A DNA stretch of 49,884 nt from an uncultured Pseudomonadota bacterium. GTDB taxonomy: Bacteria > Pseudomonadota > Gammaproteobacteria > Steroidobacterales > Steroidobacteraceae. How positions within the stretch are numbered: the first letter of the stretch is position 1; each line of letters begins with the position of its first letter. Both the position numbers and the translations under genes were made by a program. The stretch spans positions 1 to 49,884 of the forward strand of contig CAIVTJ010000023.1 in NCBI GenBank assembly GCA_903908825.1, read 5' to 3'. Positions 1-15,850 of this stretch are shown one piece after another. The notes under the pieces are model-generated. The model did no database searches. It saw only the letters and a program-made list of their open reading frames with translations, and had not been told where the DNA came from.

Positions 1-2
1 CC

Positions 3-1328
3 TGGGGTGACGGCGGGCCGCTCATCGCGCTGGGCAGCGACATCGATGCGCTGCTGGGTCTGTCGCAATATCCGGGCATCAAAGACATCAAGCCCATGGT
101 GCCTGGCGCTCCCGGCCATGGTGAAGGCCACAATTCCGGCATGCCATTGATCGTCGCCGCTGCGCTGTCCACCAAAGAAGTCATGGAAAAGAACGGCATC
201 AAAGGCCGTTTGATGGTCTGGCCCGGCGTCGCCGAAGAACTGCTGGCCACCAAGGCCTTTTATGTTCGGGAAGGTCTGTTCAAGAACGTCGATGCGACCA
301 TATTCACGCACGTCAGCAGCGACTTCAGCACAGGCTACGGCCCGGGTGGCAACACCGGTCTGGTGTCTGTGGAATACACCTTCCATGGTCGCTCGGCCCA
401 TGCCGGCGCCGCACCATGGATGGGTCGCAGTGCGCTGGATGCCGTTGAAGTCATGGACATGGCTTGGAACCTGCGTCGCGAGCACCTGCCCATCACGCAG
501 CGTTCGCACTACGTGATCACCAACGGTGGCGGTCAGCCCAATGTCGTGCCCGACATTGCCTCGGTCTGGTACTACTTCCGTGAGCAGGACTTCGAATCGA
601 TCAAGAACCTTTATCAGACCGGCAACACCATTGCCGAAGCCGCTGCCATGGCGACTGAAACCAAAGTGACGCGTCGCGTGCTCGGTTACGCCGCACCCAA
701 CTATGGCAACAAGCCGATGGCTGAAGCTGCCTTCGAAAACATCAAAGCCGTGGGCATGCCCAAGTGGAGTGCGGACGATGTGGCGTTTGCGCGCATGGTC
801 GGCGAAGCCAATCACGTCGTCGATTTCAGCCGGCCCGGCGCCAACGAGCTTAAGCCCTTGGCCACCGAAGTGACTCCGCTGCGTGCGCCCACCGGCAACG
901 GCGGCAGCGGTGGCTCGGACGACATCGGCGACATCATGTGGTCGGTGCCCACTATCACCATCCGCTACCCGTCCAACATCCCCAATGTCGCCGGCCATCA
1001 CGTGACCTCGGCCATGGCCATGACCACACCCATCGCGCACAAAGGTGCCGTGGCCGGTGCCAAGGCCGTCGCCATGACCGTGCTGGACCTGATGACCACG
1101 CCGAAGCTGCTGGCCGATGCCAAGGATTACTTCAATAACGTGCAGTCCAAGGACATCAAGTACACGCCGGTGCTGACGGCGGAGGACTCACCCGGCATCC
1201 ATCTGAACAAGGAACTGATGGACCAGATGCGACCGAAGATGACCCAGTTCTATTACGACCCCAAGAAGTACAAGAGCTACTTGGAGCAGCTGGGCATCCC
1301 TTACCCGGGCGTGCCTGTCAGCAAGTAA
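3..1328 (+). CDS. M20-family amidohydrolase, aminobenzoyl-glutamate utilization protein B (AbgB)-like; 5' end truncated by window edge
   Basis: Open frame continues upstream of the ORF-track Met (WGDGGPLIALGSDIDALLGLSQYPGIKDIKPMVPGAPGHGEGHNSG...). Metallopeptidase-type motifs GHGEGHNSG and HGRSAHAGAAPWMGRSALDAVEVM. Confidence 0.85.
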   Translation, partial: WGDGGPLIALGSDIDALLGLSQYPGIKDIKPMVPGAPGHGEGHNSGMPLIVAAALSTKEVMEKNGIKGRLMVWPGVAEELLATKAFYVREGLFKNVDATIFTHVSSDFSTGYGPGGNTGLVSVEYTFHGRSAHAGAAPWMGRSALDAVEVMDMAWNLRREHLPITQRSHYVITNGGGQPNVVPDIASVWYYFREQDFESIKNLYQTGNTIAEAAAMATETKVTRRVLGYAAPNYGNKPMAEAAFENIKAVGMPKWSADDVAFARMVGEANHVVDFSRPGANELKPLATEVTPLRAPTGNGGSGGSDDIGDIMWSVPTITIRYPSNIPNVAGHHVTSAMAMTTPIAHKGAVAGAKAVAMTVLDLMTTPKLLADAKDYFNNVQSKDIKYTPVLTAEDSPGIHLNKELMDQMRPKMTQFYYDPKKYKSYLEQLGIPYPGVPVSK

Positions 1329-1392
1329 GGTCTGCTGCGTGCGCGGCGCCGGCCCATGGCTGGCGCCGTGTTCACGGTGGTAAGGTTGCGGC

Positions 1393-1908
1393 ATGAAAAC
1401 CGCACCCCGTCGCATCGTCACCGGCCACGACACGGCCGGCAAATCGATCGTGCTCTCCAGCAGCACACCGCCCCAGAACCACCCCATGCAAGGCCCGGCC
1501 ATCGGCGCCGACTTTCATGAGATGTGGAGCAGCACCGCCGTGGTACCGCCGCTGTCTGCCCTGCCCGCGCAAGAGCCCACAGAGCGCGAGTTCACCATCA
1601 TGCCGGTGTCCGGACACCTGCTGCGCATACTCGATGTGTACCCGCCGCAGCAAGGCGGCCAGCGCACCGTCATGCATCGCACCCGCACCTTGGACTATGT
1701 GGTGATGATCGAGGGCGAGTTGGTGCTGATTCTGGATGACAGCGAAGTCGTACTGCATCCGGGCGATGTGGTGGTGCAACGCGGCACCAACCACGCCTGG
1801 GAAAACCGCAGCGACCGGCTCGCCCGCGCCGCCTTCTTTCATCTCGACGCGCAATTTGACGAGGCCTTGCTGGCGACGCTGCCGCAACCCTTGGAACTGA
1901 TGCGTTAA
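1393..1908 (+). CDS. Cupin-domain protein
   Basis: 171 aa with a cupin core (MHRTRTLDYVVMIEGELVLILDDSEVVLHPGDVVVQRGTNHAWENRS). Confidence 0.85.
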   Translation: MKTAPRRIVTGHDTAGKSIVLSSSTPPQNHPMQGPAIGADFHEMWSSTAVVPPLSALPAQEPTEREFTIMPVSGHLLRILDVYPPQQGGQRTVMHRTRTLDYVVMIEGELVLILDDSEVVLHPGDVVVQRGTNHAWENRSDRLARAAFFHLDAQFDEALLATLPQPLELMR

Positions 1909-1928
1909 GCGCTCCGGAGCACATCCTC

Positions 1929-2630
1929 ATGCTCGAACTGCGTCCCTCCGCCAGCCGCGGCTATGCTGACCATGGCTGGCTCAAGAGTTCTCATTCGTTT
2001 TCATTTGCCGGTTATCAGGACCTGCAGCGCATGGGCTGGGGCAACCTGCGCGTGATCAACGAAGACCGCATCGCGCCCGGCGCAGGCTTTGGCACCCATG
2101 GTCATCGCGACATGGAGATCGTCAGCGTTGTCCTGTCCGGCAATCTGGCGCACCGCGACAGCATGGGTCATGTGCAAGGCATACCACCGGGTGACATCCA
2201 GCGCATGAGCGCCGGCACCGGCGTGCAGCACAGCGAGTTCAATCACGCCTCAGATCAGCAGACGCATTTTCTGCAGATCTGGGTACTGCCGGAACACAAC
2301 GGCATAGCGCCCGGCTATGAACAACAGACTTTGGATGCCGCCCTGCAGCGCGGCGCACTGGCCCTGATCGCGGCACGCACCGGTGGCTCCGGCACCCTCA
2401 GCTGGAATGCCGATGCCAGCTTATACGCGGGTGAGTTCGCAGGCTCTGAATCAGCGCAGCTGACGCTGGCGCCCGGGCGCAAGGCCTATGTCCACTTGGT
2501 GCAGGGACAGCTGCAGGTCAACGGTTTGGTGCTATCTGCCGGAGATGCGCTCGCGATCAGTGACGAACGCGAGCTGCACCTGCAGTCGGGAGAACAAGCC
2601 AAGGTGCTGGTGTTTGACCTGGCACCTTGA
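1929..2630 (+). CDS. Pirin family protein (YhhW-like bicupin)
   Basis: 233 aa; pirin signature HSFSFAGYQD...GFGTHGHRDMEIVSVVLSGNLAHRDSMG...GVQHSEFN. Confidence 0.9.
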   Translation: MLELRPSASRGYADHGWLKSSHSFSFAGYQDLQRMGWGNLRVINEDRIAPGAGFGTHGHRDMEIVSVVLSGNLAHRDSMGHVQGIPPGDIQRMSAGTGVQHSEFNHASDQQTHFLQIWVLPEHNGIAPGYEQQTLDAALQRGALALIAARTGGSGTLSWNADASLYAGEFAGSESAQLTLAPGRKAYVHLVQGQLQVNGLVLSAGDALAISDERELHLQSGEQAKVLVFDLAP

Positions 2631-2647
2631 GCCTGGGCGCTAGCTGA

Positions 2648-4306
2648 TCAGGCTCCGCCGTTGTAACCGCCCTGGAAGGTCGAATAGATCTTGTCCTGAG
2701 TCGTGATGAACTCAAGCAACACGGGCTTGCCCTGCTTGGTCGCGGCGATGCCGTTGACCAGCGCATGGGCCACCTGACTGGGGTCGGTGACGCGCTCGCT
2801 GTAGCCACCCAAGGCCTTGGCAAACTCGCTGTAGTTACCCGAGATGTCGGTGGAGTGGAACTTCTCCTTGGACAAGGCCATGGCCTTGAACTCCATCGCC
2901 ATGCCGAAGTTGTTGAACAGGATCGACATGATCGGGATGTTGCAACGCACGCAGGTTTCAAAGTCCATGCCGGTCATGCCGATGGCCGCATCGCCCCAGA
3001 CATTGATGCACAGCTTGTCGGGGTGCGCGACCTTGGCACCCATGGCCAGACCCAGGCCATAGCCCAACTGCGTGGACTTGCCCCAGCCGATGTACGACAG
3101 CGGGGAAACCGCCTTCCAGAACGGCGACAGCTCGTCACGCGGGCTGCCGGCATCGTGGGTGATGATGGTGTTGGGCACATCGGCGATGTGCATCAGGTCC
3201 CAGATAACGCGGTAAGGCGACAGCGGCTTGGACTCGCTGGTCAAACGCGGCATCCACTCGGCCCACCACGGTGCGTTCAGCTCTTTGATGCGGGCCTGCA
3301 CGCCGGCCGTGAGGCCGCGCGGCTTCTTGAGACGATCTTTGAGCGCATCAGCCAGCATGCCCAGCGCCAGCTTGGAATCGCCCAGCAGCGGGAATTCGGC
3401 CGGGATGTTCTTGTCGATGTCATACGGGTCGATGGTGTTGTGGACGAAAGACTTGTTCTTGGTCGGGAAGCGGATACCGAAACCGGTCGCGGTAAAGCTG
3501 GCACCGGCACCGAACACCATGTCCGACTCTTCGACATAGGCGGCCACTGCACGCGGCATGGCCACACCACCCGAGCCCAGGGACAGCGGATGCGTCTCGG
3601 GGAAAGCGCTCTTGCCCTCGAGGCTGGTGGTCACCGGGGCCTCCAGCAACTCGGCTACAGCCTTGAGTTCGTTCCAAGCCTTGGCGTAATGCACGCCCTG
3701 ACCGGCATAGATCATCGGACGCTTGGCATTGATCAGCGCCGCAGCAGCGGCATCGACCGACTTGGCATCGGGCGCCGTGACATGACGACGACCGGGCTTG
3801 TAGTTGATGTCGCCGGGGACTTCGACGTTCCACATGTCGCCGGGCACTTCGATGAGCACCGGACCGGGGCGGCCGTTGCGCGCGATGCTGAAGGCGCGAC
3901 GCAGCGCCGGGATGATTTGATCGGGTGTGTTGATGGTTTCAGCATGCTTGGTGATGTGCTGAAAATTGAGCGTGGCATTGAAGCCCGGCTTGATGAACGA
4001 GCTATTGCGGCTGGAGCCACCGGGAATGACGATGAGCGGCACGCCTTCCGAATAAGCCTGAGCAACGGCGCCGAAGGCATTTTCGATACCGGGGCCGGCC
4101 TGGCAGCAGAACACGCCAACCTTATCAGCCGAACTCAGACGACCCAGCGCGTCGGCCATGTGAACGCCTATGCGCTCTTGACGCACGACGATCGGGCGGA
4201 TGTTGGCCGCAGCAGCCGACTCGGTCAGCGGATTGAGCGGATAGGTGTAGAGATTTTCGACGCCCTCACGCTTGAGGATCTCGGCTGTGACTTGCGCTAC
4301 GTTCAT
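2648..4306 (-). CDS. Thiamine-pyrophosphate-requiring enzyme, acetolactate synthase/pyruvate oxidase-like, substrate unknown
   Basis: Start placed at MNVAQVTAEILKREGVENLYTYP (ATG at 4306, preceded by AAGGAAGC). Three-domain TPP-enzyme architecture; TPP motif WGDAAIGMTGMDFETCVRCNIPIMSILFNN. The longer ORF-track start (4486) reaches into the cstA start and is not credible. Confidence 0.85.
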   Translation of the reverse strand: MNVAQVTAEILKREGVENLYTYPLNPLTESAAAANIRPIVVRQERIGVHMADALGRLSSADKVGVFCCQAGPGIENAFGAVAQAYSEGVPLIVIPGGSSRNSSFIKPGFNATLNFQHITKHAETINTPDQIIPALRRAFSIARNGRPGPVLIEVPGDMWNVEVPGDINYKPGRRHVTAPDAKSVDAAAAALINAKRPMIYAGQGVHYAKAWNELKAVAELLEAPVTTSLEGKSAFPETHPLSLGSGGVAMPRAVAAYVEESDMVFGAGASFTATGFGIRFPTKNKSFVHNTIDPYDIDKNIPAEFPLLGDSKLALGMLADALKDRLKKPRGLTAGVQARIKELNAPWWAEWMPRLTSESKPLSPYRVIWDLMHIADVPNTIITHDAGSPRDELSPFWKAVSPLSYIGWGKSTQLGYGLGLAMGAKVAHPDKLCINVWGDAAIGMTGMDFETCVRCNIPIMSILFNNFGMAMEFKAMALSKEKFHSTDISGNYSEFAKALGGYSERVTDPSQVAHALVNGIAATKQGKPVLLEFITTQDKIYSTFQGGYNGGA

Positions 4307-4484
4307 CGGAAGCTTCCTTGGCTGTCTAAATGTTGGGCGGCAACGCCCCGCGGGGCCGCCCACCGGCGCACCCCAACCCCAACAGCATAGATACGCCTTC
4401 CGTCGCCGCGATACAACCTTGCGGCGCTTGGCCGCAGGCAAAGTACCTGCGACACTGCGCGGCAAATAGTCAGGGGGAATCGCC

Positions 4485-6551
4485 ATGCTCGCACGCCTCG
4501 GTGGAATCTTGTTGGCCTTGATCGGCGCCGGTGCGCTGGCAGGCTTAGGTCTTTATCGCAACGAACCCATCAATGCTTTGTGGCTGGTCACCGCTTCGGT
4601 GTGCGCCTACATCCTGGGTTATCGCTTCTATGCCAAGTGGATAGAAACCCGGGTATTTGTTGCCGACACAACGCGCGCCACACCAGCCGAGCGCCTCAAT
4701 AACGGCCGAGATTTCCTGCCGACGCATCGCTGGGTGGTGTTCGGTCATCACTTCGCCGCCATCGCCGGCGCCGGTCCGCTGGTTGGCCCTACCCTCGCCA
4801 TGCAGTTCGGCTATCTGCCCGGCACACTGTGGATCATCGTCGGCGCAGTGCTGGGTGGCTGCGTGCAGGACATGATCATTCTGTTTATGTCCACCCGTCG
4901 CGACGGCCGCAGCTTGGGCCGCATGGCGCGTGACGAACTCGGCCCTATCGGTGGCACAGCAGCGGTCATCGGCACGCTGATGATCATCATCATCATCATC
5001 GCGGTGCTGGGCTTGGTCATCGTCAACGCGATGAAGCACAGCCCCTGGGCGACCTCAACGGTGTTCGCCACCCTGCCCATCGCGGTGCTGGTCGGCTTTT
5101 ATGTGCGTCACTGGCGCCCGGGCAAGATCATGGAAGGCTCGCTGATCGGCCTGGTGCTGATGCTGGCGGCCGTATTCGGTGGCGGCGCCATCGACCATTC
5201 GCCGGTCTTGCGCGAAATGCTCAACTGGGACGGCGTGTCACTGGCCGGCTTCGTGATCGGCTATGGCTGGATCGCCGCCATTCTGCCCGTGTGGGTGCTG
5301 CTGGCACCGCGCGGCTACATCTCGACCTTCCTGAAGATCGCGGTAGTGGTGCTGCTGGCGGCAGCCATTTTGATCATGCGCCCCGAGATCAAGATGCCGG
5401 CCCTGACGCAGTTCGTCGATGGCACCGGCCCGATCTTCGCCGGCAAGGTGTTCCCGTTCGTGTTCATCACCATCGCCTGCGGCGCGCTGTCAGGCTTCCA
5501 TGCGCTGGTGTCCAGCGGCACGACGCCCAAACTGGTCTCCAACGAGGGTGATATCCGGCTGGCTGGTTACGGCAGCATGGCCGTCGAGTCTTTCGTGGCC
5601 ATCATGGCGGTGATCGCCGCAACCCTGCTCGACCCGGGTGTGTACTTTGCGATCAACACCGGTGCCGGCATCGTCGGTGCAACACCCGAGCTGGCGGTGC
5701 AGACCATCAGCGGCTGGGGCTTTCCGGTCACTGTCGAGCAGATGCACGCGCTGGCGGAACAAGTGGGCGAGAGCACGCTGTTCGCGCGCACCGGCGGAGC
5801 GCCCTCGCTGGCAGTGGGCATGGCCAGTATCTTCGGCTCTGCCTTTGGCAAGAGCATGCTGAGCCTGTGGTATCACTTCGCCATCATGTTCGAGGCGGTC
5901 TTTATTCTGACCACGGTCGACGCCGGTACGCGTGTTGGACGCTTCATGCTGCAAGACGCCATGGGGCAGATCTGGAAGCCGCTGGGCCAGACTTCGTGGT
6001 ATCCGTCGGTCATCCTCTCCAGCACCATTATTGTGGCTGGTTGGGGCTACTTCCTGTATGTCGGCGTGGTCGACCCTAATGGCGGCATCAACATCCTCTG
6101 GCCGCTGTTCGGCATTGCCAACCAGATGCTTGCCGCCATCGCGCTGTGCGTCGCCACAGGCATCCTGGTCAAGAGCACCAAGCTGCGCTATGTGTGGGTG
6201 ACCGCAGTGCCCTTGGCGTGGATCGTCATGGTCACCACCACGGCGGCCTGGCAGAAGGTGTTCAGCATGGACGTCAAGCTGGGCTTTTTTGCGGCGGCCA
6301 ACGACATGGCCACCAAGCTTGCGGCCGGCACGCTGTCGCCCGATCGGGCCAAGGTGGCGGCAACGCTGATCTTCAACCAACAACTCGACGGCTGGTTGAC
6401 GGTGTTCTTCAGTCTGTTGTTGTGGATAGTGTTGATCGAGATGCTGCGCATCAGCCTGCGGCATTTGCGCGGTCTGCCGGTGCCGCCCAATTCCGAAGCG
6501 CCGTATGTGGCCACCACACTGAGCCCGGTTTCGCTCAGCAGCGGCCACTGA
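4485..6551 (+). CDS. cstA: Carbon starvation protein A family transporter
   Basis: 688 aa polytopic; CstA signatures YRFYAKWIETRVF, VVFGHHFAAIAGAGPLVGPTLAMQFGYLPGTLWIIVGAVLGGCVQDMIILFMSTRRDGRSLG. Confidence 0.95.
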   Translation: MLARLGGILLALIGAGALAGLGLYRNEPINALWLVTASVCAYILGYRFYAKWIETRVFVADTTRATPAERLNNGRDFLPTHRWVVFGHHFAAIAGAGPLVGPTLAMQFGYLPGTLWIIVGAVLGGCVQDMIILFMSTRRDGRSLGRMARDELGPIGGTAAVIGTLMIIIIIIAVLGLVIVNAMKHSPWATSTVFATLPIAVLVGFYVRHWRPGKIMEGSLIGLVLMLAAVFGGGAIDHSPVLREMLNWDGVSLAGFVIGYGWIAAILPVWVLLAPRGYISTFLKIAVVVLLAAAILIMRPEIKMPALTQFVDGTGPIFAGKVFPFVFITIACGALSGFHALVSSGTTPKLVSNEGDIRLAGYGSMAVESFVAIMAVIAATLLDPGVYFAINTGAGIVGATPELAVQTISGWGFPVTVEQMHALAEQVGESTLFARTGGAPSLAVGMASIFGSAFGKSMLSLWYHFAIMFEAVFILTTVDAGTRVGRFMLQDAMGQIWKPLGQTSWYPSVILSSTIIVAGWGYFLYVGVVDPNGGINILWPLFGIANQMLAAIALCVATGILVKSTKLRYVWVTAVPLAWIVMVTTTAAWQKVFSMDVKLGFFAAANDMATKLAAGTLSPDRAKVAATLIFNQQLDGWLTVFFSLLLWIVLIEMLRISLRHLRGLPVPPNSEAPYVATTLSPVSLSSGH

Positions 6552-6730
6552 TGAAGCAGTTCCTCTCAGCCGGGTTAAGCCTGCTGAGAGGCGTGACGGG
6601 CGATGATGCTTACGACAAGTATCTCGCCCATCACAAGCTCAATCATCCGGACCAAGAACCGGTGAGTCCCAGCGAGTTCTTCAAGGCGCAGTTAGATCAG
6701 AAATTTAACTGCGTCAGCGGCTGCTGCTAA
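6551..6730 (+). CDS. YbdD/YjiX family small protein
   Basis: ATG at 6551 overlaps the cstA stop (TGATG). 59 aa MKQFLSAGLSLLRGVTGDDAYDKYLAHHKLNHPDQEPVSPSEFFKAQLDQKFNCVSGCC, matching the YbdD/YjiX pattern and typical partnership with CstA. Confidence 0.88.
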   Translation: MKQFLSAGLSLLRGVTGDDAYDKYLAHHKLNHPDQEPVSPSEFFKAQLDQKFNCVSGCC

Positions 6731-6734
6731 GCCT

Positions 6735-9315
<2,581 letters not shown>

Positions 9316-9319
<4 letters not shown>

Positions 9320-9720
9320 GCGATACGCTGCACCAGCAGCCCCTCAAGCAAAGCAGGCCAGCGCCCCAAGGGCGTCAGCGCCAAGGCCACGCCCGCACAA
9401 GCGCCCTTGGCATCAGCCACCAGATCCCAGATATCGGCCTCTCGACCCAGACCCATCAGACTCTGGGCGACTTCGATGCCGCCGCCCAGCGCGATCATGG
9501 CCAGAAACAAAAACACATAGTCACGTCGCGGCAACAAGCCGGCAAACCAGATGGCCAGCGTAAAAAACGCCACGCTGTGTTCGATTTTGTCGGACACACC
9601 GACAGTCGGCAGCACATGCGAAGGCACGAGGCAGGCTGTCACCACCGCCGCGACGATAGCCATGCCCGCGAAGAACCAAAGACGCGAAAAGCGCAAAGCC
9701 AGCAGATTAGAGGTGTTCAT
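9316..9720 (-). CDS. VanZ-like family membrane protein
   Basis: 134 aa; SDKIEHSVAFFTLAIWF, LGGGIEVAQSLMGLGREADIWDLVADAKGACAG. Confidence 0.82.
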
Positions 9721-9730
9721 GCCCTCAAGC

Positions 9731-10377
9731 CTACTTGAGCGGTGTGCCGATCACGTTAACGCCTGCCGAGGGTGTGAACTGCGTCTTGCCCGCATCGACG
9801 CTGGCGTTACGTACCCCACCTTCGAAGTTGATGGTGACCGTTTGGCCGAGCTTGTCCTCAAGCACCATCTGGCGCAGCTGCGCGCCAGCAAAGCCCAATT
9901 TGGCGGACCGAAAATCGGCTTCAGCACCGCGCGGTGCCAGCTTGACCCAGTCCAAGCCCGCGGTGCGCGGCAGGGTTTGAATGACAAAACTGTCTTCGAG
10001 ACGACTGACGCTACCGGCCAACAACATCGCCGGGGTCTGCGATAAGGCCTGATCGATAGGTTTGACGGTGACTTGATCTAAGTCCCGGTCGAGAAACCAC
10101 AGGTTGCGACCATCGGCGACCAGCAGTTGACCGCCCTCGCCCGCCCCGACCGGTGTGAACTCCCAACGAAACCGACCGGGACGCACCAGCGTCAGGTTGC
10201 CCGTGCCCCGCGCTGAGACTTTGCCTTGCGTATCGGTGACCGATTGGCTGAACGCGGCCGTCCAGGTGGAAAGGCCGCCGAGGAAGGTATCGAGCGCGGT
10301 CGCCTGCGCACCGGCCCATGGCAGCACGAGCGCAGCACAAGCGACCACAACACGCCTGCGCCAGACAAGCCGCGCGC

Positions 10378-10381
<4 letters not shown>
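9731..10381 (-). CDS. lolA: Outer-membrane lipoprotein carrier protein LolA
   Basis: Signal peptide plus [32 protein letters not shown]; 3' of ftsK with a 4-bp overlap. Confidence 0.93.
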
Positions 10382-13738
<3,357 letters not shown>

Positions 13739-13746
13739 AACACGAT

Positions 13747-14886
13747 ATGCCTGTCAAAGCCGAGTGTCTGACCAGCCTCGATGACATCGAGGCCAGTCAG
13801 TGGAACGCGCTGCAAGGCACGCAGTGCCCGTTCCTGCGCCACGAATTTCTGGTGGCCCTCGAACACAGTGGTTGTGTCGGCGGACGCACCGGTTGGCAGC
13901 CCGCCTATTGGGTGGTGCGCGATGAGGGCGGCCTGCTGGCCGCCCTGCCCACTTACCTGAAGCACCACTCCTGGGGCGAGTTCGTGTTTGACCAGAGCTG
14001 GGGGCAGTATCTGGCGCAATTGGGTGAACGCTATTACCCCAAACTGCTGGCTGCTGTGCCTTTCTCGCCGGTCACCGGTGCGCGCTTGCTGGTGCGCCAA
14101 GACATGCCGCGTAGCGAAGTCGCGCCGCTGCTGGTGCAGGTGATGCAACAGGCGACCAAGCTGCAGCAGTTGTCGTCGGCTCATGTGCTGTTTACCGATG
14201 ACACCGACCGGCAACTGCTGCAAGACGCCGGCTGGCTGCTGCGTCGCGATTGCCAGTTCCATTGGCACAATCAGGGCTATGCCGACTTCGAGGCTTATCT
14301 GGCCACCTTCACCGCAGAGAAGCGCAAAAAGACCAAACGCGAGCGGCGTCGCTGCGTGGAGGCAGGCATCAGCTTTCGCACCTTGCAGGGCAGCGAACTG
14401 ACCCCGGAGTTGTTACAGATCATCTATGACCTGCACGCCCAGACCTTCCGCGCCCGCGGTAACGAGCCTTATCTGAATCTGGCGTTTTTCACCGAGATTG
14501 CGCAGACCTTGGGCGATGCCCTGATGGTCAAGCTGGCCCTACGCAACGACGAACCGGTCGCCGTTGCGATATTTTTCTGGTCGCAGGAAGCGCTCTATGG
14601 CCGCTATTGGGGCGCTCAGGCGGACTTCCACAGCCTGCACTTCGAGTGCTGTTATCACCAGGGCATCGAGTTCTGCATCGAACGGGGTATCAGCCGGTTC
14701 GAGCCGGGCACGCAGGGCGAGCACAAGGTCAGCCGTGGTTTTGCACCGCACATCACCTGGTCGGCGCATCACCTGGTCAATCCACAATTGCGGGCAGCGG
14801 TCGCCGAGTTTCTCAGCCGTGAGGCCGAGGCCGTCGACAACTATGCTGCGGAAATCGAGTTACACACGCCGTTCCGTCGGCCATGA
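13747..14886 (+). CDS. COG3146/DUF482 family N-acyltransferase (GNAT/FemAB-like)
   Basis: 379 aa; motifs ASQWNAL...PFLRHEFLVALEHSGCVG, KKTKRERRRCVEAGI, YGRYWGA...LHFECCYHQGIEFCIERGISRFEPGTQGEHKVSRGF. Confidence 0.85.
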   Translation: MPVKAECLTSLDDIEASQWNALQGTQCPFLRHEFLVALEHSGCVGGRTGWQPAYWVVRDEGGLLAALPTYLKHHSWGEFVFDQSWGQYLAQLGERYYPKLLAAVPFSPVTGARLLVRQDMPRSEVAPLLVQVMQQATKLQQLSSAHVLFTDDTDRQLLQDAGWLLRRDCQFHWHNQGYADFEAYLATFTAEKRKKTKRERRRCVEAGISFRTLQGSELTPELLQIIYDLHAQTFRARGNEPYLNLAFFTEIAQTLGDALMVKLALRNDEPVAVAIFFWSQEALYGRYWGAQADFHSLHFECCYHQGIEFCIERGISRFEPGTQGEHKVSRGFAPHITWSAHHLVNPQLRAAVAEFLSREAEAVDNYAAEIELHTPFRRP

Positions 14887-15554
14887 CGGGGCTGACCTGG
14901 CTATCCCCAGGCGATCCGGTCGAGCCGTTTCCGCCTGTCGAGCAGGCCTTGCTCGAGCCCCCGGGGTTGCTGGCCGCCGGTGGTGACTTGTCACCGCAAC
15001 GCTTGGTGGCGGCCTACCGGCGCGGCATTTTTCCGTGGTTTTCACCGGGCGAACCCATTTTGTGGTGGTCACCGGATCCGCGCGAACTGTTGTACCCGGC
15101 CGAGTTCATCGTCTCGCGCAGTCTGGCCAAGACCCTGCGCAGCGGCCGCTACACCGTGCGTCGCAACAGCGCTTTCGCTCAAGTCATCCATCACTGCGCA
15201 GCGCCCCGCGCGATGGCCAGTGGTACGTGGATCTCCAGCGCCATGCAAGCCGCCTATCTGCAACTGCATACGCTGGGCTTAGCCCACAGTTTCGAGACCT
15301 GGCACGGCGATGAGCTGGTCGGCGGGCTCTATGGTGTGCGTATCGGTCGCGTGTTCTGCGGTGAGTCTATGTTCAGCCGGCGCAGCGATGCCTCCAAGGT
15401 GGCACTGCAGGCCCTCGTAAGCTGTTGCGGCCCGGAGGGCATCGATGTCATCGACTGCCAGATGCCGTCGACACATTTACGCAGCTTGGGCAGCCGGCCT
15501 GTGTCACGCAGTCAATTTCTGAGGCATCTGGCGGCCCCCGGCGCAACTGATTGA
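14883..15554 (+). CDS. aat: Leucyl/phenylalanyl-tRNA--protein transferase
   Basis: [70 protein letters not shown]. Confidence 0.97.
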   Translation: MTGLTWLSPGDPVEPFPPVEQALLEPPGLLAAGGDLSPQRLVAAYRRGIFPWFSPGEPILWWSPDPRELLYPAEFIVSRSLAKTLRSGRYTVRRNSAFAQVIHHCAAPRAMASGTWISSAMQAAYLQLHTLGLAHSFETWHGDELVGGLYGVRIGRVFCGESMFSRRSDASKVALQALVSCCGPEGIDVIDCQMPSTHLRSLGSRPVSRSQFLRHLAAPGATD

Positions 15555-15631
15555 TAGCCGCAGGCGGTGTTTCATTGCATTGCGCGCCGCATTTCTGCAT
15601 GATTCGCCCCCTTCAAAGACAGCGGGCGCAC

Positions 15632-15850
15632 ATGTCGAAAGACGATGCAATACAGATGGAAGGCGCGGTCATCGAGACCCTGCCCAACACAACATTTCGC
15701 GTACAGCTGAAAAACGGCCACGTGGTGACCGCGCATATCTCCGGCAAGATGCGCAAGAACTACATCCGCATCCTCACTGGCGATGCCGTCACCGTTGAGA
15801 TGACCCCCTACGACCTGAGCAAAGGACGTATCGTTTACCGCGGTCGTTGA
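15632..15850 (+). CDS. infA: Translation initiation factor IF-1
   Basis: [72 protein letters not shown]; 72 aa. Confidence 0.97.
   Translation: MSKDDAIQMEGAVIETLPNTTFRVQLKNGHVVTAHISGKMRKNYIRILTGDAVTVEMTPYDLSKGRIVYRGR

Noticed and set aside
1335-1375. Stem-loop GGCGCCGGC-CCATG-GCTGGCGCC after the M20 gene as a strong terminator
   Set aside because: Good stem but no T-tract, and the cupin gene follows closely in the same direction; cannot be separated from incidental GC-rich symmetry.
2765-4390. 541-aa ORF on the + strand opposite the TPP enzyme
   Set aside because: Antisense shadow ORF of a GC-rich gene; no domain-like motifs, and composition rich in His/Arg/Gly as expected from reverse-frame translation.
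4307-4486. Extended N-terminus of the TPP enzyme (ORF-track start at 4486)
   Set aside because: Would overlap the cstA start and the shared promoter region; the internal ATG at 4306 has a good Shine-Dalgarno and matches a typical TPP-enzyme start.
5490-6548. 352-aa minus-strand ORF inside cstA
   Set aside because: Antisense shadow ORF; the cstA sense frame is strongly supported by conserved motifs.
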